Assembly: GCA_012932865.1 (NCBI GenBank)
Contig: SAXG01000039.1
Span: 310,001-374,000 of the forward strand
DNA length: 64,000 nt
Source: Amylostereum areolatum
Lineage: Eukaryota; Basidiomycota; Agaricomycetes; Russulales; Stereaceae
Reading direction: 5' to 3'
A model generated the notes under the pieces. The model was not told the DNA's origin. It saw only the letters and a list, made by a program, of their open reading frames with translations, and did not search any database. This document shows positions 44,699 through 55,933 of the stretch, piece after piece. The translations under genes were made by a program, and so were the position numbers. The first letter of the stretch is position 1; each line of letters opens with the position of its first letter.

Positions 44699-46046
44699 AT
44701 GGTCGCTCACGTCTCTCGCCCAACTACTCCCCTTCTGCCCCCGGAGTTATGGCTCCAAATATTCCGCCTCGCCGCCTCCTCTGACCCATCGCTCTACCTC
44801 GCAAAATACACCCCATTCGAGTCGCATTCCGACCCTTCCCCCTCCCTCAAAGTCAAACACGCGATCGTGCTCGTCTGTCGCCAATGGCACGCCCTCGGCA
44901 CGGAGATCCTCTTCGAATCCGTCATTGTCGACCACGGCCTTTCCGCTCTCAAGCACACCCTTGAAGACGACGCCGAAGGAGAGATACGCAAACGCGTCCG
45001 ACGCGCCGTAGTCCCCTACACTTCGTCCCGCACCCCCACCTATCACCCGCCACCGGCCTTGTCCATCCTCCGCCAATGTCCCCGCCTCGAGGTCCTCGTG
45101 CGTCCCCGTCTCACCCGGTTCGAATCCGTGGGAGGACTCTCAATACCAGTACCCTGTCGACGTCCCTTCATTCCCCCTTCTCAAGCGTCTCGACTGGTGG
45201 CACGACAATGAGGCCGCGTGCACCGGAGGTATCAACTCCCTCGACGATGTTCTCTGCCAGGCGCCGAAGCTAAAATACCTCAGCTTCGGCGGCCAGATGT
45301 CCATGGGCGCACTCAGGCTTCAGCATCGCGTCCATCTCCCGGAGCTCAAGGTACTCCGGCTCCAGCGCGTCAACGCTATTGCTATCCGCCAGCTGTGCAT
45401 GTGGCAAATGCCCACGCTTGCCCACGTCGTCATCGAGCAGCCGCCCGCGAACCTCGAATGTCTCCAGGGACTGTGGGACTCCATCGGCGCCCAGGTCAAG
45501 AGCGTCGAGTTGGGCGTCGACAGGCAGTTCTTCTCGCAGGATTACATCCCCACAGTCGTGGCGTGCTGCCCGGAGATAACGGAGCTCAACTACCGCGTCT
45601 GCCTCACTTCCTCCCCCGACTTCCCGAAACTCGAATGTCACCCCGCCTTGCAGCGCGTTGGGATACACGGCCTGGCTTTGCAATGTGGAGGGGACCTCGA
45701 CGTAGAGGCGAAGTTGTGGGATCATATTGAGCGGCATCTCACCGCTTACAGCAAAGACGGTTTCCCGTCCCTTTCTGAATACGTACTCTATGGCGAAGAA
45801 TGGCGCCCATTCGTGGAACATCAACGTTTCCAACACGCCCGGGAGGTGGCCGCTGGCTTGGGCAGGGCCCTGACACTCGACGTTGAGTACGTCGTCTTTT
45901 ACCACTCTCTGACGACTTCCACTGACCAGGACCCCTTACAGCGCTTGAACCATGTATTTCCCCGGCTCGCTCCCGCTACTACTTTTCTTTTCCATGATTC
46001 CACCGCACCTCTCTATCTATACGCGCCTACAGGAACCCTAACCTAA
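44699..46046 (+). CDS. F-box/LRR-type protein
   Basis: The N-terminal F-box-like segment LLPPELWLQIFRLAASSDP is followed by LVCRQWHALGTEILFESV, the typical agaricomycete F-box start. An intron at 45098-45149 (GTGCGT to CCAG) joins RLEVL to YPVDVPSFPLLKRLDWW and removes an apparent frame change. Downstream leucine-rich-like units follow (LKYLSFGGQMSMGALRL, LPELKVLRLQRVNAIAI, PTLAHVVIEQPPANLECL, EITELNYRV). It would act as substrate receptor in an SCF ubiquitin ligase through SKP1; target unknown. The extreme C-terminus after GLGRALTLD could hide one more intron. A second F-box gene follows 120 bp downstream on the same strand. Confidence 0.75.
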
Positions 46047-46166
46047 CATTGGCCGGATGACGTAATGCCTAGCTTACTCACTTTGCTTTGCTTTTTGAAC
46101 TGTTTTGATCCCTTATCACCCCCTCTCGCACAATGTTACCCACATAGAATTTTATAGACGACGCCG

Positions 46167-47807
46167 ATGTCGAATACCAGTCTCATTCCACAGCTACCCG
46201 CTGAACTTTTTGCTGCCATCCTAGAACAAGTACCACAAGTTGACTTGCAACATACCACGGCTGCCCTCATCCGCGCGCTCCCTCGTTCCCCCGTCCCCCG
46301 GTACTTCCTCTTCCTTCACATCCGACTCAAAACCGCGGAGAAAGTGGTTCAATTTGGCCGCTACTTACGCACGTACAAAGAGGATGCCAAACTCGTTAAC
46401 AAGTTCTCGCTCGAGGCTTGGACGGTGGACGCCAATGTCGCGGTCAATCTAATCCTGCAGTTGCCGAATCTCGAGTGGCTTAGTCTCTTCGTTGGCCCCA
46501 ATTTTGCTCCGGAGCACCTGGAGGAACTTTTCGAGAAACCGATGATAGGATTGAAGTTCCTGTCGCTTAGATTTAGACCTTAGTGAGTTCGCCCGTGATT
46601 CTCCAACCCTTGCACACAATCAACTTTCCTCTCTGTCGATCTCAGCGTTCAAAAAGCTACATACTATCAATTCCTAAAGGTGTGTATTCATCTATTTGCA
46701 TCTGCTAGTCATTAGCATTCAACACTGTGGCAGGGGGCATACTTCGACTCCTCGCTCCTCGCGCTTTCCAGGTGGCCGGCAGCGGACATGCCTAGTCTGT
46801 CCATCATGCAAGATCCTCTCGATCCTTCCATCGCCCCGACTCGGTTTGCACAACCGCTCGTTTTCTTTCGCCTGGATCCCCTTGCCACGCTTGGTACCTC
46901 TGAACTCCTCGAGAACGTTACCAACTATCGCATCCGCATCCCCGCACGTCAAATATCCCGTTACATCGGGTCTTCCGCCGCGTCCACCCCCGCCGTCGAT
47001 TTCCTCGATCTCTCCACCTGCAGCATGAGCGACGGTGACGTCGTGAAGCTCGTGCAACGTTTTAGCGGCCTGCGCCATTTAGTTGTCGACAAATGTAACA
47101 TTGTTCACTCGGATGCACAGAGCGGGGATTGGGCCACTTTCGGAAGGGCGTTGGCCATGACAGGAGTCCAACGACAAAAAGAGCGAGAGAAACAGCTCAG
47201 GCAATGGCTTACCGCCATGGATGATGGCGCCGCCAATGCTCCCCCCATCCCTGTTGTTGCTCGCCCTCGTGCAAAGAAGGGGAGAAAAGGTCTGGCTACG
47301 GCCACTATATCTCTCCGAGACAAGACACAGGCTCCAGCTCCTTTGCCTGTGCCTCCGCGACAAGGTCCTTCAAGCCACTCCAGATCCCGTGCGCGCATTC
47401 TACCGCCAACACCTACCATCCGAACCGTGTCGACGACGACATCGATGCACGTCTCGCCCACCGAGCATGACGCCATCCGCGCCGAGTTTGCGCGGGGGTG
47501 GGGCGCGGGCCTGCTTATCCTCTCCTCCATACGCCGGCGGCTGCGCCAGTCCGCGAGGAACGGCATGCATATGGTGCGCTTTGCGACGATCGACGACGAC
47601 GAATTTTCGCTGTCGGAGCAGGGGTTCGACGGGCTGGTCGACGTCGTGGACCAGTCGGACCGCGAGTTTGGCGAGGTCGACCCAGAGATGGACGAGGGGC
47701 AGGTTCCGTTGCTGTGCCTCGCTGGTCCGGGGGAGAGGGAAGGGTACGAGCACCTAGAACAGTGCGGGCATAAGGTTGGATGGAATATCTGGGAGGACAA
47801 ACTGTGA
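46167..47807 (+). CDS. F-box-like protein, second copy of the pair
   Basis: Begins MSNTSLIPQLPAELFAAILE, an F-box-like helix, then DLQHTTAALIRALPRSPVPR. LRR-like units include LILQLPNLEWLSLFVGPNF, LFEKPMIGLKFLSLRF and FSGLRHLVVDKCNIV. Three exons: 46167 to about 46580, a short one near 46646-46680 (YVQKATYYQFLK), and from about 46735 to 47807. The middle (QRQKEREKQLRQW, RPRAKKGRKG) is basic and low-complexity; the C-terminal EFARGWGAGLLILSSIRRRL is a motif common to agaricomycete F-box proteins. It shares little direct sequence with the gene before it, so tandem duplication would be old. Confidence 0.7.
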
Positions 47808-48156
47808 CAGTGGGTTTCTCTGGCGTACATAGCTCTGAGGTAGGCTCTTTAGCTTTGCTTTCTGTGACGCAGATGTCTTACGAGTAGTTTGAGAAGCAAG
47901 ATACACCCAGTGGCTTGTGACGCAGAACGGAATGTCTACGCGCTCGATCAAGAATCAATCCCCGTGCACGCTCCGCACAGGTTTGCTCGCCCGTTGGCCG
48001 CATTTCCACGGTGCCGCTCGGCATCCTTCTATTTCATGGAAAACCCCCAAGATAAACTCTGTATTCGGTCAAAGGAACCAGGCTGTAGTGTGTAAATTCG
48101 TCGCAGCGCCAGAGCTGATGGAGTCAATAGACGCGCATTCGCCTCCCGTTCAGCTT
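47808..48156. other. intergenic, convergent 3' ends
   Basis: Between the stops of the F-box gene (+) and the sphingomyelinase-like gene (-). No gene recognised. Confidence 0.45.
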
Positions 48157-51100
48157 TCATTGTACAGACCCGAACCCAGGGATACAATTCTGCTTCGCGA
48201 TGCTCGCGGATCCACTTCGAAGATAGCATATCTTTGCCGCGACGCATTCGCCCGTGCACGCTGGGGTCTTGACGGACTGCTTCCCTTGGAAGTCGTTGAA
48301 CGTCTGGCAGCAAAACTCGGATGGTCAGATGCTCAACCCGGCTCTGCGCAGAAAAGGGACGTACGGCGACGAGGCCGGGATCGATTTCCATCTCTGTTGT
48401 TACTTAGGGGCGAGTCAGTGGTGGGTACATAGTATGGGAGCGGAAGAATGTACGTTCGGTGGCGAGGTGCCACCACGTCGCGTTGAGGGGATCATTCGGG
48501 CCCCAGGACGTGATGTTCGCGCCATAGGTTGCGCGAGTGTTGTACTCGTAAACGTACGAGGGACCAAACGTTGTTTGTGCATCAAGCGTTGGGTATGAGT
48601 TGACGTCGCTGCGCCACCTGCAGTAACAGGGGTTTCAGTTCATAGCTAGGTATATGGGTGATGGGACGGGCGTACGTGTGGGCGTCGACAACGTCGAAAG
48701 TCTTCAAAGCCAGACCAATGTTAGGAAGGAGCCTTGGACGTGACCGATCGCACATACCACAGAGTCAACTTCATACACTCGGAACCCAGAATTCAGATTC
48801 GTGAGGGGCGTGACGGAAGGGCCAATCTGCATCCCCCAGTATGTAAAGCCGTCAACGCGTCCGTCACTGGCAGGAAACCGATATTACTCACCCAAGCGGT
48901 CGCAAGGGCAGATTCTGCGCTGATATTTGTGGCATTGTTCGCGTAGAAGATCTTTCCATCGGAAATGATACATCAGCTGCATGAATCAAAGTACTAGACA
49001 GTGTTAAGTCACCGAGAGTTGGTCCTCGTGGGTATGCCCCCAGAATATGTCTAGGACAGACTGGTCACAAAGCGAACAAAGACAGAGAGAGAGAAAGTGA
49101 ATCACTGGCTATGACGTGGGGCGAGAAGCGGTCGACTCTGTAGGAGAAACTCTTGGTCACAATCATAGTCAGCTTGGGATCGTCCAACTCACATCTGGTA
49201 GACTATGAATGCGATGAGCTGTTAAGCCCCAGCTCGTGAAAAAAATGAAGGGCTCACAAAGGTCCGTTGGGTTCTGCAGAGGATTGCTACCATCCCAGCC
49301 AGTAAGGACGTGGCCCAATATCCAAACTGATGACCGACTCAGACAGGGTGTCATACTCAACATGATCAGGAACATACCTCGATCCCCTGCATCCTCAGCG
49401 TCCTGCAGCTCGTCCGTCAAGAAACGGAGCATGCCCGAGTTGTCCGCGTTCGTCATATTGATAAAGTTGAACCAGTTTGATCTATGATACTTACGTTTAG
49501 CTTGGCGTGAAACTATTGAAATATGAGCCGTGCGCACCGGTACCCTGTTTCAAGAACCACGAGAATCGCCGATGAGCAAACGAGCAAAGGAACCATAGGT
49601 ACGTACACATGTCGGTATTGAGGGTGATGATTCGTAGGCCATCTGTTCGGCGCACCATGTACGCCGCGTAGTGGGCGCGAGCTAGTTGGGCGGCACCAGA
49701 CGTAATCCATTGTTCGTGTTGCCACAGAGCGGCGACATGGTCATAATTCCTATGGTTGCGAATGAGCACTATAAAAATATACTGGAGAATCCAGTCCCTA
49801 CCAGCTGAATTGGTCGGCGAGCTTTCCTGCTAGGGTATGTGGAGCGTCCTGAGCTCTATGTTGGATGTCATGTCAGTATCTCTTGATAGAAACCTCAAGG
49901 CGGCAATAGTCTTACTGGTTATAGCTGTCGTGGTTTCCGAGGACAGCATACACCGGCCCTGATCCAAGCGTGCGTTTGAGCAGGTCATACATGACAGTCT
50001 GTGACCAAAAAGTTCAGCATATACTCGTTATGCGCCAGGTGAAATGACCCTTCACCTCAGTATACATCACATAGTCTCTATGAAAATCGTCAAAATCTAG
50101 CGCTGGGATATTACTCGCTCACTCACCTCGAAAGTTGGTTCTCCAAATCATGGGAGACTATATCTCCGGTATAGATGGTGTACGCGAAACCCGAGTCTTG
50201 TGCGCCAGCCAGAACTGGGATGACCTGAAGTGCCGCGGCGGCCAGCGAGAGGGGGGTATCACTGGGTAGCATTTGCGTTGAGCTTCTGATATAGCAACGA
50301 GGAAAATGAATATCGCACCAGAGGTAAGCACCGTACCGCGGAGCAGGTAACAACGTTATGTTCGGACTCTCTGAGTTGGATACGTTATCGCGGCAGCATA
50401 ACCCTGAAGAACAATTCGCCTCGGATCCCGTGGAATACCCTGGCCCTCACTCAGCTCATCTTTCAGAAAAAAGGATGACGGGAAAAGAAGCTCACTTGGG
50501 TCGATATGGAAGTCGGACAGATGAAGCACTTTAAGCCTCTTACCACTTGACTGTTTGGGCGCGGGGAGAGGATTGGGCTTCGGTTTGGCAAACCACCCCG
50601 TCAGGTCGAGCTTCGTGGTGGGAGGAAGTGGACATGATCCCGCAAAAAAGTTTTGACATAACATCTGTCCTTTTCATCAAAACCTTGTTATAACTAGACG
50701 GTGATCCCGTCAAGCCCACCTGTCCGTCAAACCCTCCAACGTTTGCATTTGCCAGAACTTGCGTAACCACGGATCCCAAAGCATTGGGACCGTACGTCGC
50801 CTCGCACGTCGAAGTCAAGTCGAAGAGCTTGCAGAGCTGGATGGCGAGCGCGGGACCTTGCTCGGGCGCTGCTTGGACGAGGAACTGTGCGACCTCGAGC
50901 GTGGCCTGGCAGCGCGCACACGAGTCATTGGCGAAGATAGGATTAGAAGTCAGCGACTGGATCTGAGAGATTGCGGTGCGGAGGAGTTGCGTATCCGAGG
51001 CCTTGGGCGGAAGTGGGTGAGGGTCCGCCGTATCGTTCTATGCCGTCGCGTTGGTCGAAAAATGGCGTCGGAAAAGGGGGATGACTCACCTGGGGAATCG

Positions 51101-51403
51101 CCTTCGGGTTTGTCAGTGCGAACGGATACGTCTTGTGCTGTATGTAGCGCATATACGGACGTATGTTCATGAGAGAGCATATTTATGTGCATATTGGCAT
51201 GTACGCACTGTGACAGGATCTGAAATAACAGGCTGCGGCTGCTCCACGGTCGCGGTGGGATCGTTGAAGTACGACTTGTACAGGGACGTAGGGAACACGC
51301 CGGGTGCTGCCAAAGTGGCTGGTCCGAGGGCCTGTGACGTTGCGGTCGATGCAAGGGATGCCGAGGCAACAACGAGCACGATGACGTTCAGAAGCCGGGC
51401 CAT
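48157..51403 (-). CDS. Acid sphingomyelinase-like phosphodiesterase
   Basis: About fourteen short exons. MARLLNVIVLVVASASLAST is a signal peptide. A saposin-B-type domain follows (ANDSCARCQATLEVAQFLV, LAIQLCKLFDLTSTC, with paired cysteines). The metallophosphatase core shows VLHLSDFHIDP, YTGDIVSHD, VYAVLGNHDSYN, WNYDHVAALWQ, IITLNTDM, VWILGHVLTGWDG and IFWGHTHEDQL, i.e. the D-x-H, GD, GNHD and GH-x-H metal ligands of the ASM/SMPDL3 family. The C-terminus has PACTGECVAAKICYLRSGSA. Such enzymes cleave sphingomyelin-like or nucleotide phosphodiesters outside the cell or in the vacuole; fungi lack sphingomyelin, so the true substrate is open. A TATA box lies at the expected distance upstream. Confidence 0.88.
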
Positions 51404-51774
51404 GGTTCGTGATGAGTACTGTCGGCGTCCTGGACGAACGGGCCGATGGTGGCTGTCGGGCACGGGCAAGCGAGTATTTATATGCAAGGCGCTTCACACA
51501 CATGTTAGCGACGAGAAGAGACGGTCGTCCAATGAGCGGGAGACAGGGCGACGTGAGACCAAACGGCTGGGCCGCGGGCGTTGAGCTGAGCACATTTTGA
51601 GCACGTTCGTCCGTTCCCGATTTGGACGTCGAAGCGCGTGTACCTGAAAGACCGAACACATGATCGCGTCGAGCACCGACTCGCTCGTACTTGTACTACT
51701 CAGTAGGCTAGCCGTACGACAGAAACACCATGCATATGGCACTATGTCGCCCAATGATACTATATCCCGTTCAC
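51404..51774. other. intergenic between two minus-strand genes
   Basis: Promoter of the sphingomyelinase-like gene and 3' flank of the hydrolase gene; no gene recognised. Confidence 0.5.
51475..51482 (-). promoter_or_regulatory. TATA box of the sphingomyelinase-like gene
   Basis: TATAAATA on the minus strand, 71-79 bp before the ATG at 51403. Confidence 0.5.
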
Positions 51775-52730
51775 CTAATAATCGTGACCGAGGGCTAAAA
51801 ACTCGCGTACAAGCTGCATGAATCGGGGTCGCTCCTCCCAAAATGGCATATGGCTCGACTGCTCGAACGTAACCCATTTCGCCTTAGGGATCTTTTCGAA
51901 GAACGGCGCGACGACGAAGTCTTGGGCGATATCGGCTCGCCCGCTGATGACAAAAGTTGGCACGCGGACGGCGTGCAGACGGTCGATAATGGACCACTGG
52001 TTTAAAATGCTGGAAAGAAGTTTGAGAAGCCAAGGCCGAGGGTAACGACGACAGAGAAGACTCACGGGGCAGAAGCGACAGTGGGGTCACCCTCGGGAGA
52101 GAAAACCCGGTCCAGGGAATAGGCTACTTCCTTTGGGAGGGGTTCGACGGTGCAGCCGTGCTTGGCGTGGTACACTTTCAGTGCAGCATAATATGCAGCA
52201 GGATCCTTCATGCCCGTGCCCATGGCGGCCTGTACGTCCTTGGGGAACTCCTGGAGAAGAATGCCGTTGGACTTCCCCCACAGCGCGGACGACGCAAGTG
52301 AATCTGCGAGGATAAGGTGGCGTAAGCCTGTCGGCTGTCTGCGAACCTCGAACTCGGATGCAAGGATGCCGCCCCAGGAGTGGCCCAAAAGGTCGAACTT
52401 GGCGTCAATCTTGAGATGGGCGAGTAAGTTGGCGAGCTCATCGGCAAAAAGATCGAGTGTCCAGAAGGAAGGGGGCTTGTCTTTGAGGTGTGTGGAGCGT
52501 GCATTACCGAGTTGGTCGTAAAAGATAACGGGGATGGAGGGGGAGGCCGTGGCAAGGTCGGCGATGGGGAGGAGGTAGTCGTGTGAGAGACCTGGTCCAC
52601 CGTGGAGAACGACGAGGGGTGTGCGTGTGGCGCCTTCAAGTGTGCCGAACACCTTGTAATAGGTCTGGAATATCTCGCCTTGGTAAGGGAAGGGGGCAAA
52701 CCCTTCAGCGGTGGGGACAATGTCGGCCAT
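51775..52730 (-). CDS. Proline iminopeptidase / L-amino-acid amidase (alpha/beta hydrolase)
   Basis: Two exons, 52066-52730 and 51775-52009, with a 56-nt intron. The oxyanion-hole region VVLHGGPGLSHDYLL, the nucleophile elbow LLGHSWGGILAS (Ser in G-H-S-W-G-G), acid FVISGRADI and histidine FEQSSHMPFWE give a complete catalytic triad in order. YDQLGNARSTHL is the family's conserved loop (usually YDQ-G-G-S). Peptidase family S33; fungal members release N-terminal proline or hydrolyse amino-acid amides. No signal peptide, so cytosolic. The start MADIVPTAEG was chosen over an upstream frame that adds 65 non-conserved residues. Confidence 0.9.
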
Positions 52731-55700
52731 CCTACAGACAGAAGTAGGACAGATGAGAAAGAGACTCCGAAACCCTGAGTCCGTAAACTGACCTGGATCA
52801 TAGAGGAAGCTTGACGGTGGGAGGAGGAACAGTAAAATGTGATACCGTGGTCGGTCGGTGGGACGGGAGATAGAACGAATTTCTAGGAAAGAGAGCATCC
52901 TGATATATCCTGATAAATCATACAATCAGATCGATTGATGACATCCTTTAATACAAAGAGAGACGCGGTGGAGCGCTGCGTCACGTCACGACACAAACCG
53001 CGAGACAAGTGAGCTTTCTGATTGGTTGTGGGACAACAGCCACGTCATCGTAACGCGACACGTGACAGGTCGCGTTGACAAATGCACGTGGCTGCTTGCG
53101 TCATCCTAGGCTTGCGCGTCGGCCGGGTCGCCGCGTCGCTCTTCGTCTTGACCTCCACCACGTACTTGGCCACCGTCATACCTTCCCACTCTCTATGGCA
53201 CCTCTACGCACCGCCGTTAGCGTCAAAGTAGCCTCCATGGCACAGCCCTACTTATACCTTTTACTTTGTATATCAGAAAACAAATTCAAATCAATTTTCC
53301 TCCAAAGCAATGTTTGTGCAGCAACACGGACGTGTTTTGTCGCTTCGGTCACGATGACCGCGTCGCTCCCACCCCCCCTGATTGGATTTATTTATATATC
53401 TAGAGATTTTTCGGGAAATTTCCTCGGTGCTCGGATGAGGCGTGGTGGTCCCGAGCTCGAGTGATGTACGACACGACACGACCCGACACGACACAGTACA
53501 GCACACCCTGTCATCTGCATCCAGTGCATCTCGGTGCATTCATCTGGATCATGTGCGCATTTTCTTTCTCTCTTGCGAGACGAACTGACATGTACTATTT
53601 GTGCAGAAGAATCTATGCGAGTTGGGGGTGACATTGGCTGGCCATTGGGATGGTGCACCGAGCAGGAACGCAGGTCCACTGATTCCGTCCAAGATGCAGC
53701 CCCCAGAAACAGTGCCCATTCAACCTCCTCGCAAGCGAACGAGAACACGGCCGTCCAGGTATGACTGACCTTAACAAACTGATCAATGTCCTTGCTTACT
53801 ATATTGTTGTCTACAGCTTTCCTCGGCTGACGCCATTGGCCACCGCCGGTCTTGAGTGCGAGCACAACGACATCCTCAGGATCCTGAAGGTCCGCAACAG
53901 CATTGTATTGTGTCGTCCACGTCCGAATCAACGACAGGCGACACGATAATGCAAGAACCCAACCAACCAGCAAGCCTCGAACGGAGCTTTCATAGATGGT
54001 ACGTGCATACAGTATCAATCAATGTGATAGTAAAGGCTTTACTGATCCTTTTGTTATCCATATCACAGGTGATATGTCCTCATCGACATTGCATATTCGC
54101 AGGCCTACTCGGCCCTCAGCGACTTGCTTCCTACGCCCCCAAGGACTCCAGCTCTGAACCCTCAAGGAACAGAACAACCCACTCTGCTATCGAAATGGCA
54201 GATTGCCAAGAGAGCCCGACACGAGCGAGAGCATTTGGGACCGTCACAAACCCCTCTAGGCATCCCGGCTACAGTTTTCCTACTATCGGACTGCGAGTTG
54301 AATCTTCTACACTTCATGCTTAGTACTTAGTTATGCTTATTTGTTGCTTATTTGAATACAATCACCACAGCCTTGCTACTTGAATGAGTGCAATGCATGG
54401 GTCTATGCTAGTAGGATGACATGCACTCCGAGGCATGATGATAAAAGCTCACGAGTGTGCTGCGTTGCGGCCATCCTCGGGCACTCCACAGGATTGGTTG
54501 AACGGGGTACGTCTGATGATGTTTGCGCGCCAGGGTTGATGATTTAATTTTCAGAAGATGGCTATTCGCTGTCCCTAGGAGCGTATTATGTTAGGTTCTG
54601 AGTCCAATGAGCGGTCTTCAAAAAGTTGGTCAGAGATAGTCGTCAGTAGGCCCAAAGTAGGCAGTGAATCGGGGGCGCTGCAGATGAACTAAGATAGGCG
54701 ACATTCACAACCTTCCCCATCACGTGAGGCCGAGTGTCACGCTTAGGGGGGGTCGACGAGAGAAATGTCCATACCATTTGATCCAGTCCATCTCATGTAA
54801 AAGCGCTACGTCGTATCGTTTTAAATGATTGTATCTTTTGGAATATAAATTTTGTTTGGCATTTCCCCTTTTTGCCCTTGAGATATAAACGGAAAAGCCC
54901 AGACAGACCTACAGCCATGAGTCTCCGAGATGCCCGAGTTTTGGTCATGGAACAGCCATAACTCTCGCACAACTTCGTTTCTGGGAAAACTGCTACATTA
55001 CTTCTCTTGTTCAGTCTATCCAAGATGGTCTGTGTATTCAGATTGTCTCCTGTATTCGCCGTTGAACACCAATTAATTTAGATACTACTTTTTGCGCGTG
55101 AACGAGCAGAGCAGCTTACAAATCAGGTGGGAAATCCTCGCACCTTGTACTGTAAACCTCGAGACGCGCGCCATCGGTGGCTCAGAGAATCTATCATCCA
55201 CTTATCCCTTACTTATCCCGTCTCACGCGCATGTTGGGGCGTTATGTCACACGTTTGTCACACGCACATGATGGGGAAGGTTGTGAATGTCGCCTATCTT
55301 ATCAGGGTCATACGTTCGAAATTGAAAACACAATATGTAGTCCCCTCCGCCGGTTAACCCAGTCTGCGGAGAGGACTGATTTGTGTCAACAACGCGGTCG
55401 AAAAAGAAGAATTAGGAATACTCGAGCGATATGAGAGAGGTTGAAGCTGAAGCTGATGCGCCTCATCTCGGCATCTTCCGCAAGACGATCTCGCTCAATC
55501 CGCGCCTAAGAATGACTCACCTGCATGTATTCACCCAAGGCCCAAGGCATCATGCATCATGCATCACGGAGTTGGGCAGTGCAGCGCACCTCGTCGTGCG
55601 TCCAACATAGCTGAACCGGAGGCCCTGGCGAGCCTTTCGCCGAAACTCGACAGTCCTTCGGGAAAGAACGTGTGCGTTTCGTCCAATCTCGGTCCAAAGC

Positions 55701-55933
55701 CTCGAGCTGACTATCGCCCTCCATAGAACGCGCCCCGACCGCCGTTGCCCCTGGCCTCCCCTTGCCCTCATTTTTCGCTTTCGAGCCTAGCCCACAACAC
55801 GTTCACCCATCTTCGCCGTGTCCAGCGGCAGCGACCACGGCGTGCAACTCCGTGCTCGTGTCCGATCTCCCATGGCCTATATCTGCTCGCACTTCCCGGG
55901 AACGTTCCCAGAACCTCCCCCCTCCCCTGGTTA
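52731..55933. other. 3.2 kb gene-poor region
   Basis: The largest stretch without a recognised gene. A small spliced frame is possible on the plus strand: ATG 53696 (MQPPETVPIQPPRKRTRTRP), a GTATGA...CTACAG intron at 53760-53816, and a stop near 53949; another open segment lies at 54124-54330 (DLLPTPPRTPALNP). A simple CGACACGACA repeat occurs at 53467-53495 and a GCATCATGCATCATGCATCA repeat at 55545-55567. 54330-55130 is AT-richer. No transposase, reverse transcriptase or RNA gene was recognised. Confidence 0.35.

Noticed and set aside
45110..45135. GGTTCGAATCC, an exact tRNA B-box word, as part of a tRNA
   Set aside because: No matching acceptor, D-arm or anticodon arm lies upstream; it falls within an F-box gene intron.
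45098..45149. Apparent +1 frameshift in the first F-box gene
   Set aside because: A GTGCGT...CCAG intron of 52 nt joins RLEVL to YPVDVPSFPLL in frame.
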